From: Roseovarius indicus
Lineage (GTDB): Bacteria; Pseudomonadota; Alphaproteobacteria; Rhodobacterales; Rhodobacteraceae
Assembly (NCBI RefSeq): GCF_008728195.1
Contig: NZ_CP031601.1
Coordinates: forward strand, 80,736 to 144,735
Reading direction: 5' to 3'
Length of the DNA: 64,000 nt
Shown: piece by piece, positions 46,668 through 55,739 of the stretch
How positions within the stretch are numbered: position 1 is the first letter of the stretch
How the letters are laid out: each line of letters starts with the position of its first letter
Made by a program: the position numbers and the translations under genes
The notes under the pieces: model-generated
Databases searched by the model: none
What the model saw: the letters and a program-made list of their open reading frames with translations, nothing else
What the model was told of the DNA's origin: nothing

Positions 46668-47401
46668 AGGACAGTTTCCTCCTTGCGACAGATTGGCGTC
46701 TCGGCCATGATCCGCCCGTCGTTGATTTCGATTTCGCGATCGGCCAGCCGATCCACGGCAACGCGGTCGTGCAGCACGGCGATGGTCGAGGTGCCGGCGA
46801 CCTTGAGGTCCGCCAGTAGGTCGATCACGACCTCCCGCGTCGCGGGGTCGAGCGCGGCGGTCGGCTCATCGAGGATCAGCAAACGCGGGTGCCGCATCAG
46901 CGTGAGGCCAAGATTGAAACGCTGCTTCTCGCCGCCCGAAAACGTCACCGGATAGACCGGTGCCAGCGCCTCGGGCAGGCAAAGCCGCTCGAACAGCGCC
47001 AGCGCCTCGGCCTCGGCACGGGCGCGGTCGTCATGGAGTGCCGCCTCGATCATCAGATCAAGCGCACCGACCCGCGGCACAACGCTCAGATGCTGCGAAA
47101 CGTAGCCAATCTCGCCTTCGAGCAACGCGATGAGGTCGATCACCGGCAGATCGGCCAGCGTGAGCACCGTGCCATCGGCACGCCGATACCGCACAGACCC
47201 CCCGGTTGGTCGGTTGTAATGCAGCAAGGTCTTGATCAGCGTCGATTTCCCTGCGCCCGTGCGCCCCGTGAGCGCCAGAAACTCGCCTTCGGCAAGGGCA
47301 AAAGACACATCATTGAGCGCCACGATTTCGCGCGCGCCAAGAAGATGCAAGGTGAAGGTCTTGCTGAGGTTTGCCACCTCCAGAACGGGGGGGCATGTCA
47401 T
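46664..47401 (-). CDS. phnL: PhnL, C-P lyase system ABC-type ATPase
   Basis: A 245-residue ATPase with Walker A GRTGAGKST (residues about 45-53), signature FSGGEKQR, Walker B LLILDEPTAALD and H-loop LHDR. PhnL belongs to the C-P lyase core, where it assists PhnG-H-I in making ribose 1-phosphonate triphosphate. It is coupled to phnK upstream and phnM downstream by 4-nt overlaps. Confidence 0.94.
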   Translation of the reverse strand: MTCPPVLEVANLSKTFTLHLLGAREIVALNDVSFALAEGEFLALTGRTGAGKSTLIKTLLHYNRPTGGSVRYRRADGTVLTLADLPVIDLIALLEGEIGYVSQHLSVVPRVGALDLMIEAALHDDRARAEAEALALFERLCLPEALAPVYPVTFSGGEKQRFNLGLTLMRHPRLLILDEPTAALDPATREVVIDLLADLKVAGTSTIAVLHDRVAVDRLADREIEINDGRIMAETPICRKEETVL

Positions 47402-48234
47402 AGTGCGGAACTCACCAATAGTTGGGTATAGGGGGCTTGGGGGTCTTCCATGAGTTGCGTGACCATGCCGCTTTCCACGACGCGGCCCGCCTTGAGCACA
47501 ATCGCACGCCGCGCCAGAAGCCGCAGAACGCCCCAGTCATGGGTCACGAGGATCACCGTCAGGCCAAGCTCGCGTTGCACTTTGCGGATGAGATCGAGCG
47601 TGCGCGCCTGCACCGAGAGATCGAGGCCGGTTGTCGGCTCATCAAGCAAAAGCACTTGCGGACGGTTGGCCAATGCGCGCGCGATCTGCACCCGCTGGCG
47701 CATCCCGGCGCTGAGCGTCATGGTCTCGACATCCATCCGGTCGCCCAGTTCCATGTGATCTAGATGGCCATGCGCGCGGCTGCGCATCCTCCCGATATGC
47801 CGCTCGCCTGCGGCTAGCATCCGCTCGATCACGTTGCCGCCCGCGCTCATGCCCATCATCAGCGCGCGGCGCGGGTTCTGATAGACGATCCCGAGATCGG
47901 AATTGCGCAGCGCGCGCCGCTCCTCGGCAGAGGCATCGTGGAGCGGCTGCTTCCCTTCCCGCCAACCGTTGTAATAAATCGCGCCTGACGTCGGCTCGGC
48001 GCGGAAATCGAGCATGTCGATGAGGCTGGTCTTGCCCGCGCCGCTTTCACCGACAATGCCGAAAATCTCGCCCGGCCAAACCTCGAAGGACACATCGCGC
48101 AGCGCCCAGACCGCGCCGCAGACCGGGCAGACGGCACTTTGGGTCGTGGCCTCCATCGCCGGGCAATTCCCCGCGCAGGGTCGCGCGCCGTGGCGCAGCG
48201 ACAGGTTTTCGACCCGGATCACAGGGTTTGCCAT
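47398..48234 (-). CDS. phnK: PhnK, C-P lyase system ABC-type ATPase
   Basis: A 278-residue ATPase. Walker A is GESGAGKTS (residues about 62-70), the signature is LSAGMRQR rather than LSGGQ, and Walker B is VLLLDEPTTGLD. Before Walker A there is an insert with four cysteines (CAGNC and CPVC, residues 21-39) that could bind a metal; E. coli PhnK is shorter here. PhnK docks on the PhnGHIJ core. It overlaps phnJ by 16 nt. Confidence 0.93.
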   Translation of the reverse strand: MANPVIRVENLSLRHGARPCAGNCPAMEATTQSAVCPVCGAVWALRDVSFEVWPGEIFGIVGESGAGKTSLIDMLDFRAEPTSGAIYYNGWREGKQPLHDASAEERRALRNSDLGIVYQNPRRALMMGMSAGGNVIERMLAAGERHIGRMRSRAHGHLDHMELGDRMDVETMTLSAGMRQRVQIARALANRPQVLLLDEPTTGLDLSVQARTLDLIRKVQRELGLTVILVTHDWGVLRLLARRAIVLKAGRVVESGMVTQLMEDPQAPYTQLLVSSAL

Positions 48235-49106
48235 GTCATGTCCTCCAGCGTTTCACCGCGGCATTTGCGGCACCAGGCACTGTCTGAACAGGTCCAGGTC
48301 ATCTCGCCGTCCGGCCCGAGCGCAGGGGCGAGAAAGCTCTCGGTCGAGCCGCATAGACGGCAGGATCGCCCGGTCTGATCCTCGACGCGGAACGGATGAT
48401 CCTCAAAGCCCAAGGGCTCTACCGTGGTATCGGGCGGGATGGCGTAGATGCGCTTTTCCCGGCCGGCGCAGAAGATGAAGAGCGCCGGCGAATGATCGAG
48501 CTTGGGCAGATCCCAGCGTGGCACATGGGTGGGATCAAGCACATAGCGCCCCTCGATCATCACCGGATAGCGCCCGCCGATCATGATCTCGCCATGGGCG
48601 ATGACGCTTTCATAGAGCCTGAGCCAAAGCTTGCTGTAATCCCTCTCGGCGTGCATCTGCCGCGCAACCGCCTCGGAGCGTTCGAAAAACCGCAACGCAT
48701 CGGGAAAGGCGACCTGAAGGATCACGATCTGATCCTCGCGCAATGGCACCTCCGGCACCTTGTGACGGGTCTGAATGAGATCGGCACGTTCGGGATCTGT
48801 GGTGGCGACAGCCCCCGTCACCAGCCCGACCATGCGCCGCAGGTTGACGGCGTTCACCGTCTCGTCATCGCCCTCGTCGATGATCTTGTAACGGTCATCG
48901 GGGCCGATCAGCGACAGCGTGACCTGCAATCCGCCCGAGCCATAGCCTCGCGCAATCGGCACCTCCTCTGAGACATAGGGCACCTGATATCCGGGAATGC
49001 AGACTGCACGCAGCACCGCAAGCCGGACCGAGGCCTTCATGAACTCGTCCAGATAGGCAAAGGGCCAGGGCGCATCCCAGGCCCCGGTCGTGAAACGCTC
49101 GGTCAT
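48219..49106 (-). CDS. phnJ: PhnJ, radical-SAM C-P lyase
   Basis: A 295-residue enzyme that breaks the C-P bond of ribose 1-methylphosphonate 5-phosphate to release methane or the alkyl group. The C-terminus has the cluster cysteines in the pattern C-X2-C-X20-C-X5-C (CRLC...TCSDSAWC), one residue shorter in the long spacer than E. coli. The ATG at 49106 overlaps the phnI stop as ATGA; a longer upstream frame is not needed. Confidence 0.96.
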   Translation of the reverse strand: MTERFTTGAWDAPWPFAYLDEFMKASVRLAVLRAVCIPGYQVPYVSEEVPIARGYGSGGLQVTLSLIGPDDRYKIIDEGDDETVNAVNLRRMVGLVTGAVATTDPERADLIQTRHKVPEVPLREDQIVILQVAFPDALRFFERSEAVARQMHAERDYSKLWLRLYESVIAHGEIMIGGRYPVMIEGRYVLDPTHVPRWDLPKLDHSPALFIFCAGREKRIYAIPPDTTVEPLGFEDHPFRVEDQTGRSCRLCGSTESFLAPALGPDGEMTWTCSDSAWCRKCRGETLEDMTWQTL

Positions 49107-50293
49107 TCTCCGGCCTCCATGGGTTCGGTTTCGGGCGTCGCCACGGTGTCGCCGACAGCGTTCCGCCTGGTTGCATTTGCCGCGCTCATCCGATCCATCA
49201 CCGAAGCGAAGAGCATGTAATGCGGCTTTTTCAGATGCTCGACAAAGCCGAGGCTCTCGACACCGTCGCAATGGTAGAGCACGAACTCGGTATCGTCGGA
49301 CGGTCCGCCCTCTTCCGCGTCTCCCTCTTCGAGACAGCCATCGAGAATCGACATGGCGATGGCGCGCTCTTCCTGTTGACCGAGCGCCGCGCCGAAGCCG
49401 AGCGCCAGACGCAGCCCATCCTCATCATCACCGCTGGTCGAGATCGTGCCCACGCCGGAGATGATCGCATCAACCTGCGTGACAGGCACCTCGCCGATGT
49501 CCACGTCGAAATCCCATATTGGGTGACTCAGCCGCACGGGCACATGGCCGACGCGCAATTCACCGAGGGTGGGGTGCGAATGGCCATAGCCACGCAAAGA
49601 GGAATAGGCGAGGCCGATCAGCATCCCGCTCTCGCCTCGGGCCAGCGCCTGCAACCGCGCCGACCGGGCTGGGCGCGGAAAGCGCATCGGTGCCATGGTG
49701 ATATCGGCGGGCTCGGCCTCGGGGGCCTCAGCGGGTTGCTTGACCAGCCCAGCCTCGCGCAGCACCTCCACAACACGCAGCATCGCCGGAAGCGGAGCGG
49801 TTTGCCCGGCACCATCGGCCCCGAGCGCGGCCAAGGCCTCGGCTCGGCGCGTCTGCGGCACCTCGCGCAGCAGATCGTGACGCAGGAAATGCAGTGTATA
49901 ATCGCGCGTCGGACCAAGGAACTGCCCGCCTGGCACCGATTTGAACGCCGAGGACAGCCGCCGCAACACCCGCATCCGGTCCATGTCGAGCGGTTCTGCG
50001 GTTCCCCGGCGCGGCAGGCTTACCCGCAACGCGCGCAACACAAAAGAGGCATGGATCACGTCGCCTTCGGACTGGACGATCGCCAGCGCGGCCAAGCGCG
50101 GCGCATAAAGCCCCGCCTCGCACATCACCCGATCCACCGCATGGCGCTGCGCCGACAGGATCATCTCCACCTGCTGTGCAACTTCGGGCGCGGCCTCTGG
50201 TGCGGCGCGAAATGCGCCAAGGCGCACCGCATCGAGCATTTCCTCGGCCGCCAGCATCGCCCTCGTGCCGCCACGAACAACGGTATAGCCCAT
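49103..50293 (-). CDS. phnI: PhnI, C-P lyase core subunit
   Basis: A 396-residue protein starting MGYTVVRGGTRAMLAAEEML at the ATG at 50293, preceded by GGAGGAG. PhnI catalyses the displacement of adenine from ATP by phosphonate, with PhnG, PhnH and PhnL. The C-terminus (AANATRRNAVGDTVATPETEP) is polar and longer than usual. It follows phnH by 1 nt. Confidence 0.95.
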   Translation of the reverse strand: MGYTVVRGGTRAMLAAEEMLDAVRLGAFRAAPEAAPEVAQQVEMILSAQRHAVDRVMCEAGLYAPRLAALAIVQSEGDVIHASFVLRALRVSLPRRGTAEPLDMDRMRVLRRLSSAFKSVPGGQFLGPTRDYTLHFLRHDLLREVPQTRRAEALAALGADGAGQTAPLPAMLRVVEVLREAGLVKQPAEAPEAEPADITMAPMRFPRPARSARLQALARGESGMLIGLAYSSLRGYGHSHPTLGELRVGHVPVRLSHPIWDFDVDIGEVPVTQVDAIISGVGTISTSGDDEDGLRLALGFGAALGQQEERAIAMSILDGCLEEGDAEEGGPSDDTEFVLYHCDGVESLGFVEHLKKPHYMLFASVMDRMSAANATRRNAVGDTVATPETEPMEAGE

Positions 50294-50294
50294 C

Positions 50295-50864
50295 TCACTC
50301 CTCCCCGTGCGCAAGACGCACATGCCGCGGCAGCCCCGCGAGTCTGCCCGTCGTCTCATCGACAAGCAAAATGTCCACACCGAGCGGATAGTCGGCCGTG
50401 GCGGCAGCGCGAGCGGCTACGAAGCCGTCGGGCAAGCCGGTGACGCTCAGATCGCGTGTCCGCCCGCCGGCCGCGCCCCGGCTGACACGATAGCGGGGTC
50501 CGCCTTCGGCCTCCGCCAAACCTGCGACCATGACGATCAGCAAAGCCCCCTCTTCCGGGTGCAGCAGCGTGCCGCGCGGCAGGGCGGGCAGTATGATCGC
50601 GGCCCGCGCCGCCGGTGCCGCAGCAACCGTAGCGCGCTCGGGGCCGACAGGGCGCGCGCCGTCGGGGCCTGCCACGCCCGCAGCCTCGAAGGCCGGATCC
50701 AGATGCAGGCGTGTGCCGGTCGGCACGAAGGTGCGCAACAGACCGGCAAGGGCAGCATCACAGCCGATCACCCGGCCCGGATAGGCCAGCGCCGTCAGCG
50801 CGGCGCGACCCAAGGCCTGGGTCTCGAACGGGTCCGGCCCCAGCGGATTGATCTCATCTCTCAC
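50295..50864 (-). CDS. phnH: PhnH, C-P lyase core subunit
   Basis: A 189-residue protein. The GTG at 50864 is chosen because GGGAG lies 8 nt upstream and the phnG stop is 13 nt before it; a longer frame reaching into phnG is not supported. It has the family pattern LTALAYPGRV and PRGTLLHPEEGALLIVMV. PhnH is a scaffold subunit of the PhnGHIJ core. Confidence 0.92.
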   Translation of the reverse strand: MRDEINPLGPDPFETQALGRAALTALAYPGRVIGCDAALAGLLRTFVPTGTRLHLDPAFEAAGVAGPDGARPVGPERATVAAAPAARAAIILPALPRGTLLHPEEGALLIVMVAGLAEAEGGPRYRVSRGAAGGRTRDLSVTGLPDGFVAARAAATADYPLGVDILLVDETTGRLAGLPRHVRLAHGEE

Positions 50865-50877
50865 GCGTATCTCTCCC

Positions 50878-51351
50878 TTATCGATCAGTTGAATAGTCAT
50901 TGGCGTCATAGGCCTCGACCTCGCCGCCTTCGAAATCGATCTCGGTCGCGCGCACGGCAGCCCGCTCCCTTGAATGAGCTGCGGCGCGCGCACGCTCCAG
51001 GGTGGCAAGGGCCTTGGTCAAGGGCGGCACGAGCGTCGGGTCGGCTTCGATCGCAGCAAGGATGGTGGCCCCGGCGACAGCCGCTTCATGCTCATCGCCC
51101 AACCGCAGAAGACAGGCCTTGTACGCGCCGATCTCTGCCCAGGCCTCTATTGCAAGCGCCTCGGACATGTTGAATGCACTGCGGCTGACACCATCGGTCA
51201 TCTGAAGCATGACGCGCACGCGGCGCAGGCTGTGCCGGTCGGTGGTCAGGCCAAGGTCATCGCGCAGACGCAGCACGTCTTTCGCGGCACAATTCGCAAG
51301 CGTTGCATGAAACCTCGCGCGCTGTTGGTCTGTCAAATCGGGCTGGAGCAT
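50878..51351 (-). CDS. phnG: PhnG, C-P lyase core subunit
   Basis: A 157-residue protein with family stretches LRRVRVMLQMTDGVSRSAFNMSEAL and LGDEHEAAVAG. PhnG is the first gene of the catalytic part of the operon and forms the core complex with PhnH, PhnI and PhnJ. It begins about 200 nt after the regulator phnF, with a probable terminator between the two. Confidence 0.94.
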   Translation of the reverse strand: MLQPDLTDQQRARFHATLANCAAKDVLRLRDDLGLTTDRHSLRRVRVMLQMTDGVSRSAFNMSEALAIEAWAEIGAYKACLLRLGDEHEAAVAGATILAAIEADPTLVPPLTKALATLERARAAAHSRERAAVRATEIDFEGGEVEAYDANDYSTDR

Positions 51352-51380
51352 CTGGTGTGTCTTTCTTTCAGGCAGTCAGC

Positions 51381-51416
51381 AAAAAGGGGGATGCGGGAAA
51401 GATGGTGCCTCCCGCA
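51381..51416 (-). terminator. Rho-independent terminator between phnF and phnG
   Basis: On the minus strand TGCGGGA (51416-51410) and TCCCGCA (51398-51392) form a 7-bp stem with an 11-nt loop, followed by CCCCC and a run of five T (51385-51381). It would stop phnF transcripts before phnG, so phnG probably has its own promoter or the hairpin is an attenuator. Confidence 0.6.
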
Positions 51417-51547
51417 CTTGAAAAGGTTCGAGACCTCGGATTTTCGTTGTTAGTCGTGCGCAACCACCACGCTCTTGAGGGTTGGCAGTTTCGGCGCGGT
51501 TATGAGCGGATCAAATGACCGTCATGGGCGCGACCCTGGTGTTGGCG

Positions 51548-52372
51548 TCATCTGAGGCCCTCTTCTTGTTCGTTGATTTGACTGGGGAGTCTATCCAAAG
51601 CCTCCGATCCTTTGGGACGGGCCGGGCACGACGGAGTTTGCGCGGCTTCGCCAACTGCAAACTCAATCCGATCGCCGCGAAACTGACTGATGACATATTC
51701 CTGCACCTCGCCACTGGCGCGGCAGGCATTTACCCCCTTCACACGCAAGACTGGCTGGGTGCGGGGCATCCTAAGCGCAAGCGCATCCTCGCTCCTCGGC
51801 AGTCGCGTAGTGATCAGGCTCTCGATCCGGTCAAGCGTGATCCCGCCCACCTCGCGCAAGTGCCTCGTGAGCGAACCGCCTGTGTAAGTTTGCGCAGCCG
51901 TCGCCGCTGCGCCGCACAGGAAATGCAGCGACACGGCATACGCAATGTCCCCCTCGCCGCGCAAGGTCCGTAAACACAGAATCGGCGTGTCTTCAGCCAG
52001 ACGCAACTTTCGCGCCACCGACTGTTCGGCCACGATATCGGCCCGATCAAGAAGCATGACCTCCGCTGTGCGTCCCGAAGCCGCAAGCCGCTCGGTAAAT
52101 CGGGTGTCACGCCCGATCCCATAGACCAGTTCACGTGCCAGAATGCGCGTGCCACGTCCATGCACGCGCTCGACCAGCCCATCATCAACCAGCACATCGA
52201 CCGCCCGGCGCAATGTGTGCCGATTGACCCCGAAGCGCGCCGCCAACTCGATCTCGGAGGGGAGCCAGTCATCTGCCTCATGTCGCTCGGCAATATCGGA
52301 CCTGAGCGCCGCCGCAATCTGGGCCCATATGGCAATTCCCGCGTTCCTCGCTAGAGTCAGCATAAAAGTCAT
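51548..52372 (-). CDS. phnF: PhnF, GntR/HutC-family regulator of phosphonate genes
   Basis: A 274-residue protein from the ATG at 52372, which is preceded by AGGAGG at close spacing (an ATG at 52363 is an alternative). An N-terminal winged helix (LPSEIELAARFGVNRHTLRRAVDVLV, HGRGTRI) precedes a UTRA ligand domain. PhnF represses or adjusts the phn operon according to an inducer. The C-terminus carries about 30 extra polar residues compared with usual PhnF. An AT-rich, near-palindromic GTGTATACG at about 52393 may be its operator. Confidence 0.9.
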   Translation of the reverse strand: MTFMLTLARNAGIAIWAQIAAALRSDIAERHEADDWLPSEIELAARFGVNRHTLRRAVDVLVDDGLVERVHGRGTRILARELVYGIGRDTRFTERLAASGRTAEVMLLDRADIVAEQSVARKLRLAEDTPILCLRTLRGEGDIAYAVSLHFLCGAAATAAQTYTGGSLTRHLREVGGITLDRIESLITTRLPRSEDALALRMPRTQPVLRVKGVNACRASGEVQEYVISQFRGDRIEFAVGEAAQTPSCPARPKGSEALDRLPSQINEQEEGLR

Positions 52373-52957
52373 CCGCCTCCTGTTGTCGAGACGTGTATAC
52401 GTGATTCTTATGAATATGGTGTGACATCGCATGATGCGGGGTCTCCAGACAGACGGTAGAGCCATCCGAGATTATCGACGGGGGCGGATCCGTTGTCTGG
52501 GGGAACCTTGTTTCAGTCGAAATCCGCAGCATGTGTGAAGGTTGTTCGCTGCGTTGCCGGCAACCTGTTTCAGTTTGGAAGCAATGATACTCTGAGTCGC
52601 AGGAGAGAGTCGCAGGAGAATTTTTTTCATTTGCTTCCGGAGAGTCCTATATCTCCGTCGAGGCATCAAAATAGCTGAATATTGTCGGTGACTTTTCCGG
52701 AGATGGTCGAAAAACACCGAAGTTCCCGAAAACGTCTTCCCCATTAGCATTCGCGCGCTCCGGCGAACTCTATCTGTATGCGGCGCGACCATCGTCTCTT
52801 GATGCGTTGCAGCACGGCTGACAGCGCCATTTTCAGCGCTACAGCGGTTAAACAGCTGTTTACATGTGTAAATGACCATGCGCCTGCACATCGGCGCAAT
52901 GTGTATCGAGGCGATCCATTTCCATACTAGCTGCCGCCCTGCGCCCATGCGGAGCAG
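52373..52957. other. 585-bp region without a convincing gene, palindromes and small repeats
   Basis: More AT-rich than its surroundings. It holds a possible phnF operator (about 52391-52402), a 12-bp palindrome GTTGCCGGCAAC (52553-52564), a tandem 13-bp repeat of GAGTCGCAGGAGA (about 52594-52619), two GTTTCAG words and the overlapping palindromes at 52849-52872. A long minus-strand frame here has no protein-like features. It could be regulatory, a centromere, or the relic of a replication or transposon end. Confidence 0.5.
52849..52872. repeat. Two overlapping palindromes
   Basis: TAAACAGCTGTTTA (52849-52862) is a perfect 14-bp palindrome. TTTACA-TG-TGTAAA (52859-52872) has perfect 6-bp arms and shares its first four bases. 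The pair lies 85 nt after the stop of the DUF1612-like gene. Confidence 0.6.
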
Positions 52958-53917
52958 TCAGTTCGCGGCGCGCCACATCCGATACCGATCCTGCCCGGTC
53001 ATCTCGCGGATCAAACCCCGCGCTTCCATCCAGGCAAGGTTGCGCTGGACGGCGGCGCGACTGGCACCAGTCAGAGCCTCGGCCATCGGGGCGGAGACGA
53101 GTGGCCATTCGGTTAGAACAGCGCACAAGGCCGGGGGCGTGCGGCCCGAGAGCGGGGTCATCTCGGTTTCTGCCCGCGCTGACCATGCCTCGATATCGTC
53201 AAGGTGCCGCATTGCGGTCAGGCAGGCGGTCTCCATCCCGTCAAGCCAGCGCGCCAGACGGTCAGCGGGTGGGCCGCCGGCGCGCAGCCCCCCTGCCCCG
53301 CCCATGGCCAGAGGCGCAAAGACTGCGCCTCTCTCCTCGCTGGCCGCGATCCGCGCGGCCGTGACTGCCGCTTCCATTCGATCGCCCTGCTGCCCGAGGC
53401 CCGCGAGGCTCCAAAAGTGAAAGCCCACGCAGGCGCGAGTTATAGTGTGAAGATCGGCGGCTTGTGCCATCAGGCCTAGCCAACCGCCCGCACGGCCCGC
53501 GAAAGACTCGGCTTCATCTGCCATGTTCTCAGGATCGCGGCGGTCGAGGAAGCCAGACAGGTCCACCTCTGGGCCTGGCCCGCCTGTCAGACGACGTACC
53601 GCCCAACCAACCCGCGCGAGTGCAGCGGTGTCGTCTTGCAGGCCGGAAATGCGCATGGAAATCCAGAGCGCCAGCCGATCCGGGCCGATGCGGTCTCCCG
53701 CGAACCAGCTGAGATCAGCAGCCTCGATCAGGGCAAGCCTGTGCCGCCAGCCTTCCGGGCTGCGCTTCAGGCGGTCGTCCAGCGCGCCGACGCGACCGGC
53801 CACACGGGCAAGACGCGCGGCATGACCCGCCTCTGCCTTCCGCCAATCGTCGAGGACCTCGGTTTCACGCGGTTCGTCCCGCGGTCCGGGCGGCAGATAA
53901 TCCGGTTCCTCTTCCAT
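52958..53917 (-). CDS. DUF1612-like protein with C-terminal helix-turn-helix (RHE_PE00001 type)
   Basis: A 319-residue protein. The N-terminal 220 residues are Ala/Arg/Trp-rich helices. The C-terminal 100 residues (MRHLDDIEAWSARAE, SGRTPPALCAVLTEWPLVSAPMAEALTG, LIREMTGQDRYRMW) form a winged-helix-like domain, as in plasmid-borne RHE_PE00001/DUF1612 proteins. These are found next to ScpB and DUF1403 on rhizobial and rhodobacterial plasmids. Here the tni genes separate them. The end (LREMTG-D-YRMW) echoes the end of the DUF1403 protein (ELTGRDTFRLYG). Function unknown; plasmid maintenance is suggested. Confidence 0.6.
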   Translation of the reverse strand: MEEEPDYLPPGPRDEPRETEVLDDWRKAEAGHAARLARVAGRVGALDDRLKRSPEGWRHRLALIEAADLSWFAGDRIGPDRLALWISMRISGLQDDTAALARVGWAVRRLTGGPGPEVDLSGFLDRRDPENMADEAESFAGRAGGWLGLMAQAADLHTITRACVGFHFWSLAGLGQQGDRMEAAVTAARIAASEERGAVFAPLAMGGAGGLRAGGPPADRLARWLDGMETACLTAMRHLDDIEAWSARAETEMTPLSGRTPPALCAVLTEWPLVSAPMAEALTGASRAAVQRNLAWMEARGLIREMTGQDRYRMWRAAN

Positions 53918-54011
53918 GGGACCGGGCAGAACAACTGTCGCATTTTCTTCACCATTTCAGCACATGATTATTACGTGATTTCTGGATGATACGGGGTAAG
54001 CACACATCATT

Positions 54012-54032
54012 TTTCAGCTTAAGGCTTCAATT
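54012..54032 (+). repeat. 21-bp direct repeat, left copy
   Basis: TTTCAGCTTAAGGCTTCAATT. It matches 19 of 21 bases of the copy at 60511-60531 in the same orientation. Further TTTCAGC words lie close by, as expected for the transposase-binding end of a Tn5053-like element. Confidence 0.6.
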
Positions 54033-54103
54033 TTGGCTACGTATTTCAGCAAGTGGCCGCCCTGTTGGCGCATGACCCAGCCGGTCTCGGAAGTTTCATA
54101 TCG

Positions 54104-55738
54104 ATGACGTCCGGCGAAGCGCATGCCTCGGATGAAGCGTGGGCCAAGGCGACGCGTACCGCGCGCGAGTTGGACCGGATTCTTGACGGAGCGGCGCCGG
54201 TGCGTGAGGCCGTGATGCGCGCGGCATCCGAGCTGCGGCTCTCGACACGCCAAGTCTACAACTATCTGGCGCGGTATCGGGAAGAGCGCAGGGTATCGTC
54301 CCTTCTGCCGCGAAGGAGTGGAACAAGACAACCAAGGATCAACCCCGCAGTCGAGAACATCATCGCGGTGACCCTGCGGGAGATGTGGTTGCGCCCGGAG
54401 CAGCCGGACCTTACACCGATCGTTGAAGAGATCCGCACCCGCTGCGCAGAGGAAGGGCACACTCCACCCGCCTATGTCACTGTCGCCCGGCGGATCCCCA
54501 TTCTGTTCGCCCCGGAAGAAATTGCCCGCCGCCGCCTGTCGGATGGTAAACACCTGCACCGGCTGAAGCCGCGACCGGGCTACATCCGGGCTAACCACGC
54601 GCTCGACGTTGTCCAGATCGATCACACGCCGGCAGACATCCAATTTGTTGAGGTGATTGATGACCACGGTGTCTTCGTTGGTCGTCCCTATCTGACCATC
54701 GCTGCAGATGTGGCCACGAGCGCGATCATCGGCTTCTGCCTGACCCTCGAGCGGCCGTCACGACTGTCTGTCGCGCTTTGTCTGGCGCACGCGATGTGCT
54801 GCAAGATTGACTGGCTGGCAGAACGCGGTATCGATCATGCCTGGCCGATGCACGGTCGCCCGAAGCAAATCGTCGTCGATTCCGCCAAGGAGTTCCAGAG
54901 CAGCACCTTCAGCAGAGGATGCGCGGACTATGGCATCGCCATACGCATGCGGAACAAGGGCACCGTGCATCGGGGCGGAGTCGTGGAACGCCTGCTTGGG
55001 AAAGTGAACACCGCGCTACGCGCCTTGCCCGGCAAGACGGGGCGTTCCATCGCGGATCGGGGCGACTATGCCTCGGAAGCGCGGGCACGGCTCAGCTTCG
55101 CGGATCTTGAACGCTGCATCGCGCTCGCGATCATCGACCACAACCTGAGCCAGAATGCGCGCAGGCTGACCGTTCCGGCGAAAGAGTGGGAAGATCGGTT
55201 CCAGCCGAAGGACCGGCCTATCGATGCGCCTGTCGATGTGCTGCTGAATTTCCTGCCACGCAAGACGCGGAAAATTTCACCTCAGGGCATCAGTCTCTTC
55301 GCCATCGACTATTTCGAGCCCTGGCTTGGCCCGCTGGTTGCGCGTCGTGACCGGCTGGAGCCGCTCGATCTGTGCTATGATCCTCGCGACATCAGCCATG
55401 TCTACGTCAAGGATCCGGATACGCAGGCCTGGCGGCCGGTCAGGCGACGGGACGGACTGGCCGAGCCGATCACGCTTTGGCAGCACCAGGCGGATCGACA
55501 GCAGCGGCGTGAAATCCAGCGGCGCCCTGTGCAGGAGGCATCAGCCATCCGACGCGAAATCGCAGCCACTGCTGCCGCCGCCAAAACCCCCAAAAGCCGG
55601 TTGAAGGAGATGACCCGCGCCCGGCATGCCACCGAGGCAAAGAAGCCTTATGCCGACTTCGCCGCGCCTTCCGTCCCGACCCAAGAAAAGCTCGATCCGG
55701 ATCGCCCTCGGCGGGTCTTCCCTGTCGAGGATTGGTAG
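54104..55738 (+). CDS. tniA: TniA-type transposase (Mu/rve DDE family)
   Basis: A 544-residue protein from the ATG at 54104 (a GTG at 54053 is possible). N-terminal helix-turn-helix (ELRLSTRQVYNYLARY), then an rve core with the catalytic residues in VQIDHTPADIQ, VVDSAKEFQ and VVERLLGKVN, then a Mu-type C-terminal beta domain. TniA cuts and joins DNA in Tn5053/Tn402-like transposons together with TniB and TniQ. The DDE triad is intact. It ends 1 nt before tniB. Confidence 0.9.
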   Translation: MTSGEAHASDEAWAKATRTARELDRILDGAAPVREAVMRAASELRLSTRQVYNYLARYREERRVSSLLPRRSGTRQPRINPAVENIIAVTLREMWLRPEQPDLTPIVEEIRTRCAEEGHTPPAYVTVARRIPILFAPEEIARRRLSDGKHLHRLKPRPGYIRANHALDVVQIDHTPADIQFVEVIDDHGVFVGRPYLTIAADVATSAIIGFCLTLERPSRLSVALCLAHAMCCKIDWLAERGIDHAWPMHGRPKQIVVDSAKEFQSSTFSRGCADYGIAIRMRNKGTVHRGGVVERLLGKVNTALRALPGKTGRSIADRGDYASEARARLSFADLERCIALAIIDHNLSQNARRLTVPAKEWEDRFQPKDRPIDAPVDVLLNFLPRKTRKISPQGISLFAIDYFEPWLGPLVARRDRLEPLDLCYDPRDISHVYVKDPDTQAWRPVRRRDGLAEPITLWQHQADRQQRREIQRRPVQEASAIRREIAATAAAAKTPKSRLKEMTRARHATEAKKPYADFAAPSVPTQEKLDPDRPRRVFPVEDW

Positions 55739-55739
55739 G

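Noticed and set aside
51352..51547. Pho box upstream of phnG
   Set aside because: ATGACGGTCAT is palindromic but does not match the CTGTCAT direct-repeat consensus.
52472..52948. Minus-strand frame of 158 codons upstream of phnF
   Set aside because: No ribosome site, mixed composition and no recognisable domain; palindromes cut through it.
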